Shown here: positions 60,919 through 64,000 of the stretch, piece after piece
Layout of the letters: the number at the start of each line of letters is the position of its first letter
Numbering within the stretch: position 1 is the first letter of the stretch
Position numbers and translations under genes: made by a program
Assembly (NCBI GenBank): GCA_012842545.1
Contig: DUSQ01000035.1
Location: 24,449 to 88,448 of the forward strand
DNA from: Coprothermobacter sp.
GTDB taxonomy: Bacteria; Coprothermobacterota; Coprothermobacteria; Coprothermobacterales; Coprothermobacteraceae
Direction of reading: 5' to 3'
DNA length: 64,000 nt
The notes under the pieces: generated by a model
What the model was told of the DNA's origin: nothing
Database searches by the model: none
What the model saw: the letters and a program-made list of their open reading frames with translations, nothing else

Positions 60919-61025
60919 TATACGTATAAACGGAAACAGCACCACTTTGGCTGCAAAGACGCATGTACTTGTAGGTAAATAGCGTTTTAAGGTTTAGCAG
61001 ATTAATTTTTGACGGAGGTGACCCC

Positions 61026-62060
61026 ATGACTAGAATTAGGAGAAATCTTATAAGAGCCTTGTTATCCGGTGATAAGACCTACTGGGAACTGATCAGATTT
61101 CAGGACGACAGTTTACCAAAGTTCGAAGAAGAGCTGACAAGTTTGTTAAGCGAGGGTCTTATTAACAGTCATAACCACCATTTCACCCTAACTGATAAAG
61201 GAAAGGCTTTGGCTGCTCAGGAGCATTTATCGCCATATGTGTCACCTGTTTGTGACACATGCCATGGAAAAACAATCTTATTGAACGGTCCTTATGAGAA
61301 CTGGTCAAAACAGTTTAGAGAAATAACCAATGATCGTCCCAAAGCCATTAAGGACTATGACCAAGGATATGTGATCACCGAGGATACCATTAGACGCGTC
61401 ACACTCATACATCGCTTTGGCGACTTGGAGAATAAAGACATACTAATCGTCGGAGACGATGATTTGACATCCTTGGCTCTGGGCATCACAGGTTTTCCAA
61501 GAAGTGTTAAGGTGCTGGAAGTTGATAAGAGATTAGTTGAATACATAAACGGGAAAGCTCAGAGTCTAGGTTTCAAGAACATAAGTGCAGAGCTTTACGA
61601 TGTGCAGAATCCTTTTAGGGAAGAACTTCAAAGATCGTTTGACGTGTTTATCACCGATCCAGTGGAGACCATTGACGGAATCACGCTTTTCCTGTCCAGA
61701 TGCGCCGAAGGGTTACGTGGAGAAGATTCCACAGGTTATTTTGGATTAACCCACTTGGAAAGTAGCAGGAAAAAATGGTACGAGATACAAAAACGACTTC
61801 TGGACATGGGTTTTGTAATAACTGATATAATCAGAGATTTTCATGAGTATGACCTGGATCCCCAGGACTTGCTTACGCAAGGTTTCAGAGTCGTGACCGA
61901 AGCTCCTGTAAACGTGGGAGCACCCGATATTTACTTCTACACCTCGGACTACTACAGGGTATACGCTGTGCAAGATCTAAAACCCCTTGTTACCGGAACA
62001 ATAGTCCTGTCGGATGAACTTTATTACGACGACGAAGCCTTCGTAACAGCTGAACGTTAA
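61026..62060 (+). CDS. bpsA: N4-bis(aminopropyl)spermidine synthase (BpsA family)
   Basis: 344 residues. N-terminal winged helix (KTYWELIRFQDDSLPKFEEELTSLLSEGLI), CDTCHGK with paired Cys, the central Rossmann fold with ILIVGDDDLTSLAL (the GDDD active-site motif), VLEVDKRLVEYI, and ITDPVETIDGI. The family adds two aminopropyl groups from decarboxylated SAM to one nitrogen of spermidine, making branched polyamines that stabilise nucleic acids in thermophiles; methylthioadenosine is the by-product. SD GGAGGTG. The 107-base leader contains a small hairpin (CTTTG-GCTG-CAAAG, 60945-60958). Confidence 0.92.
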   Translation: MTRIRRNLIRALLSGDKTYWELIRFQDDSLPKFEEELTSLLSEGLINSHNHHFTLTDKGKALAAQEHLSPYVSPVCDTCHGKTILLNGPYENWSKQFREITNDRPKAIKDYDQGYVITEDTIRRVTLIHRFGDLENKDILIVGDDDLTSLALGITGFPRSVKVLEVDKRLVEYINGKAQSLGFKNISAELYDVQNPFREELQRSFDVFITDPVETIDGITLFLSRCAEGLRGEDSTGYFGLTHLESSRKKWYEIQKRLLDMGFVITDIIRDFHEYDLDPQDLLTQGFRVVTEAPVNVGAPDIYFYTSDYYRVYAVQDLKPLVTGTIVLSDELYYDDEAFVTAER

Positions 62061-62092
62061 CCCCCAGAACAAAGACCGTACAACACTTTAAT

Positions 62093-62132
62093 CCATTGAG
62101 GTAAGGAGCTTAAATCAGCCTTACCTCAATGG
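62093..62132. repeat. Perfect 14-bp inverted repeat between converging genes
   Basis: CCATTGAGGTAAGG (62093-62106) and CCTTACCTCAATGG (62119-62132) with a 12-base loop that holds the stop codon of the PfkB-family gene. The right arm encodes its last residues. It forms in transcripts from both sides; neither side has a T-run, so this is a T-less bidirectional terminator or an RNA end-stabiliser at best. Confidence 0.7.
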
Positions 62133-63045
62133 AGTCTCTTAGTTTGGCAATGTCATCTGAAGGATTCGGGCTATCGAACAGCGCCCACGGATCTCGCGCC
62201 ACATAATAAGCCATTGCCATGGCCAAAGAAATGGTTTCTTCAGGAGCTAAACCTTCGTGAATACCGTGCACCAAACCCGCAGTCAGTGCTGAGTTAGCTC
62301 CCCAAAGTGTTCTAATGTTCGGATTGACTATTTTAGCATGGTAAATCTTTCCATTCATCCCGATCACGTTTTCCGTATTTGACCAAGAGAAACTCAAAAC
62401 TGGCCTATCTTGGAGGTATTTCTTGACCAATTCAATCTCGTCATCCAGCGAAGTTATCTGGAATCCGTTGGGCCCTTTGGGATCCAGAACTACTCCCACA
62501 TCGCTACTGGATTCCAACATGGATTTCACAAACTGCGCACCTGCATTAACTACCACTCTTAGACCTTTTTTTATCAAGGTGTCTGATATTTGCACATACA
62601 CGTCCTCTGACAGCCCCACAGGCACGTGACCTGCCAGCACTGCCAGATCATCTGCATGGCTTATGCGCAGGATATTGTTTACCAGTTGTTGAACGTGTTC
62701 CTCAGACACAGAGGGCCCACTTGTGTTTATCTGAGTAACTGAATTGTCTGTGTTGTCAACAATTTCAATGTTCAGTCTGGTGTCGAAGCCCGGTAAAAAG
62801 ACAAAATTTGCGGGTACTTTCTCTCTGGAAAGATAATCCTCTAACGTCAGGCCTGTCCGTCCAGCAAGAATGCCTGAAGCAACCACCGGCCCCATGTTCA
62901 ATTTCTGCAAAATCCTGGCGATGATTACGCCTTTTCCCCCCGCATTCAAACGCTCTTTTTCTGATCGTACAAACTTCCCCTTTTCCAAAGCAGGAACGGT
63001 CAACCACATGTCAATAGCGGGGTTCAACGTGACAGTTATTATCAT
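62110..63045 (-). CDS. PfkB-family protein resembling 1-phosphofructokinase, catalytic motif altered
   Basis: 311 residues of the FruK/LacC branch. The N-terminal half looks normal: TVTLNPAIDMW and NAGGKGVIIARIL. The C-terminal ATP/catalytic motif, GAGD in active kinases, reads GANS (249-252), so the catalytic base Asp is Ser. The usual KPN of the nucleotide region is GPN, and the usual TLG-x-x-G is FSWSNTE. It may be a non-catalytic member or use another mechanism. It stands alone without a PTS gene. GGAGGG SD. Confidence 0.85.
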   Translation of the reverse strand: MIITVTLNPAIDMWLTVPALEKGKFVRSEKERLNAGGKGVIIARILQKLNMGPVVASGILAGRTGLTLEDYLSREKVPANFVFLPGFDTRLNIEIVDNTDNSVTQINTSGPSVSEEHVQQLVNNILRISHADDLAVLAGHVPVGLSEDVYVQISDTLIKKGLRVVVNAGAQFVKSMLESSSDVGVVLDPKGPNGFQITSLDDEIELVKKYLQDRPVLSFSWSNTENVIGMNGKIYHAKIVNPNIRTLWGANSALTAGLVHGIHEGLAPEETISLAMAMAYYVARDPWALFDSPNPSDDIAKLRDSIEVRLI

Positions 63046-63086
63046 GACATCCCTCCTTTCTCGACTTCTGTAACTTGCATGCTAAC

Positions 63087-63092
63087 ATTATA
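63087..63092 (-). promoter_or_regulatory. -10 element upstream of the PfkB-family gene
   Basis: TATAAT on the minus strand about 42 bases before the ATG; the -35 is weak. It overlaps the start region of the diverging penicillin-binding protein gene. Confidence 0.5.
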
Positions 63093-63095
63093 AGC

Positions 63096-64000
63096 GTGAA
63101 ACGGTATGTAATGATACCATTGCTGCTTTTTACTGCTTTTGTAATCATGTTCATATCAGTTTTTACATCCATTGAGTACATACATGATCAGGCAGAAAAA
63201 CCTTTGTCACCTTCTTTGATTCTGAGAGGCTCGATAACCTCGGACGGGGGTGCCATCGCTTACAACAGCTCCAGCATAACAAAGCGGCTCTGGGGACCTA
63301 AAGCACTTCTCGAGAGTTCCTGCAACGAAGAACTCGAAAAAATCGTGCAGCTCAAGTGTGAAGAAATTAAGTCACTACCACACATAAACGTGGATACTCC
63401 CTATGCCTGGGTGGAACTCAGAGAACAACGACAGCAAGCGGAGAACACCCGATTCCTGATCGGCACCCATACGCCCGGAGGTAACACCGGACTCGAAGCT
63501 GCACTTGACATGGTATTAAGCACCAGGTTCGTTTTCTCCAAGACATCCACACAGCCCACAGTGGAGACAACCATTGACGCAGGCTTGCAGAAAATTACCG
63601 ATGATTACGTTTCTCAAATCGCAGATCAATTGGGACCTGAAAGAGCATGGATAGTGGTCATATCGAACAAAGGTGACATCCTTGCAGCATCAGCTTTTAG
63701 CAGAAGTAAGTCAGGTGCTTCACCTTTGTATCAAGAATTATTTGAACCAGGATCGATTTTCAAACCCTTGGTCATGGCTTGGGCCCTTGATGTGGGTGCT
63801 ATTGATACTTCCTTTACGGTTTATTCTCCAGGAGTTACCCAAATCGATGGAATAACCATAAAAGATTGGAAATTCCTTGGAACGGTGGATCTAACAAAGG
63901 CTCTGCAACAGTCAAGCAATATTTACATGGCCACAGTAGCAAAGAAGACTGGCTATGAAAGGTTAGTAACTGGCTTGAAACGCTATGGGATGGATAAGCC
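63096..64000 (+). CDS. Class B penicillin-binding protein (FtsI-like), partial at window edge
   Basis: 301 codons open from a GTG at 63096 to the right edge, with no stop. One N-terminal membrane anchor (residues 4-25), a short N-terminal domain (about 26-150), and the transpeptidase domain with the serine motif SIFK (Ser220-Lys223, in EPGSIFKPLVMAWAL) and the SSN motif (273-275). The KTG motif lies beyond the window. It cross-links peptidoglycan in division or elongation. TGC-TAACAT at 63080-63088 could be an extended -10 for a leaderless start; an ATG at 63111 is the alternative. Compact pedestal domain compared with E. coli FtsI. Confidence 0.88.
   Translation, partial: MKRYVMIPLLLFTAFVIMFISVFTSIEYIHDQAEKPLSPSLILRGSITSDGGAIAYNSSSITKRLWGPKALLESSCNEELEKIVQLKCEEIKSLPHINVDTPYAWVELREQRQQAENTRFLIGTHTPGGNTGLEAALDMVLSTRFVFSKTSTQPTVETTIDAGLQKITDDYVSQIADQLGPERAWIVVISNKGDILAASAFSRSKSGASPLYQELFEPGSIFKPLVMAWALDVGAIDTSFTVYSPGVTQIDGITIKDWKFLGTVDLTKALQQSSNIYMATVAKKTGYERLVTGLKRYGMDK

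Overview
The window is a dense bacterial chromosome segment of housekeeping genes. About 70 of the 77 protein genes lie on the minus strand in long operons with short gaps or overlaps, and no gene-free stretch exceeds about 150 bases. The content points to an anaerobic thermophile near the base of the Firmicutes/Thermotogae: a 60-residue Thermotoga-type [4Fe-4S] ferredoxin in two copies, a short Mfd of Thermotoga size, a branched-polyamine synthase (BpsA), SpoVS, family 4 uracil-DNA glycosylase, RNase J, YlqD, WhiA and CsaB. My best guess is a Coprothermobacter-like organism. This rests on gene content alone and was not searched.

Layout, left to right (transcription is right to left unless stated). 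1-8180: dcd-glmU-prs-rplY-pth-mfd-hisS-aspS (aspS cut by the window edge). 8189-9100: two near-identical ferredoxin genes on either side of rpsT. 9191-10215: tRNA-Leu(UAA) followed directly by an AIR-synthase/HypE-like gene. 10290-12996: lexA(+), two unknown genes, spoVS(+) and the end of a GT2 gene. 12358-21305: rpsB-tsf-pyrH-frr-cdsA-dxr-rseP-ispG-proS-GT2, joining translation, membrane lipid and isoprenoid synthesis. 21462-30103: cupin(+), then rpsO-pnp-udg-rnj-mscL and gap-pgk-tpiA-secG. 30180-46080: trmFO-xer-MTA deaminase-nucleoside phosphorylase-rpiB-glyA-upp-tagO-wecB-murA-orphan-csaB-5' nuclease-coaE-ogt-rapZ-whiA-rpoN. 46156-54253: ylxM-ffh-rpsP-ylqD-rimM-trmD-SPOUT-rplS-lepB-rnhB-yraN-comM-dprA. 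54376-60905: acpS-nnr-dnaG-rpoD-uvrB. 61026-64000: bpsA(+), a PfkB-family gene (-), and the start of a class B penicillin-binding protein(+).

Functional links: tagO-wecB-murA-csaB form an envelope-polymer block. The MTA deaminase plus a 6-oxopurine-type phosphorylase could salvage the methylthioadenosine released by BpsA. rpoN-gap-pgk-tpiA-secG and ylxM-ffh-rpsP-ylqD-rimM-trmD-rplS are Firmicute-like synteny blocks from which some usual partners (cggR, yvcK, khpA, hslVU, codY) are missing.

I see no defence island, CRISPR array, insertion sequence or prophage. The points most worth a second look are a PolI gene cut down to its 5' nuclease next to a coaE without an obvious start, a PfkB protein lacking its catalytic Asp motif, a coding sequence abutting the CCA end of tRNA-Leu, a strong terminator 8 bases upstream of dcd, several apparently leaderless promoters, and the MTA deaminase/phosphorylase pair.
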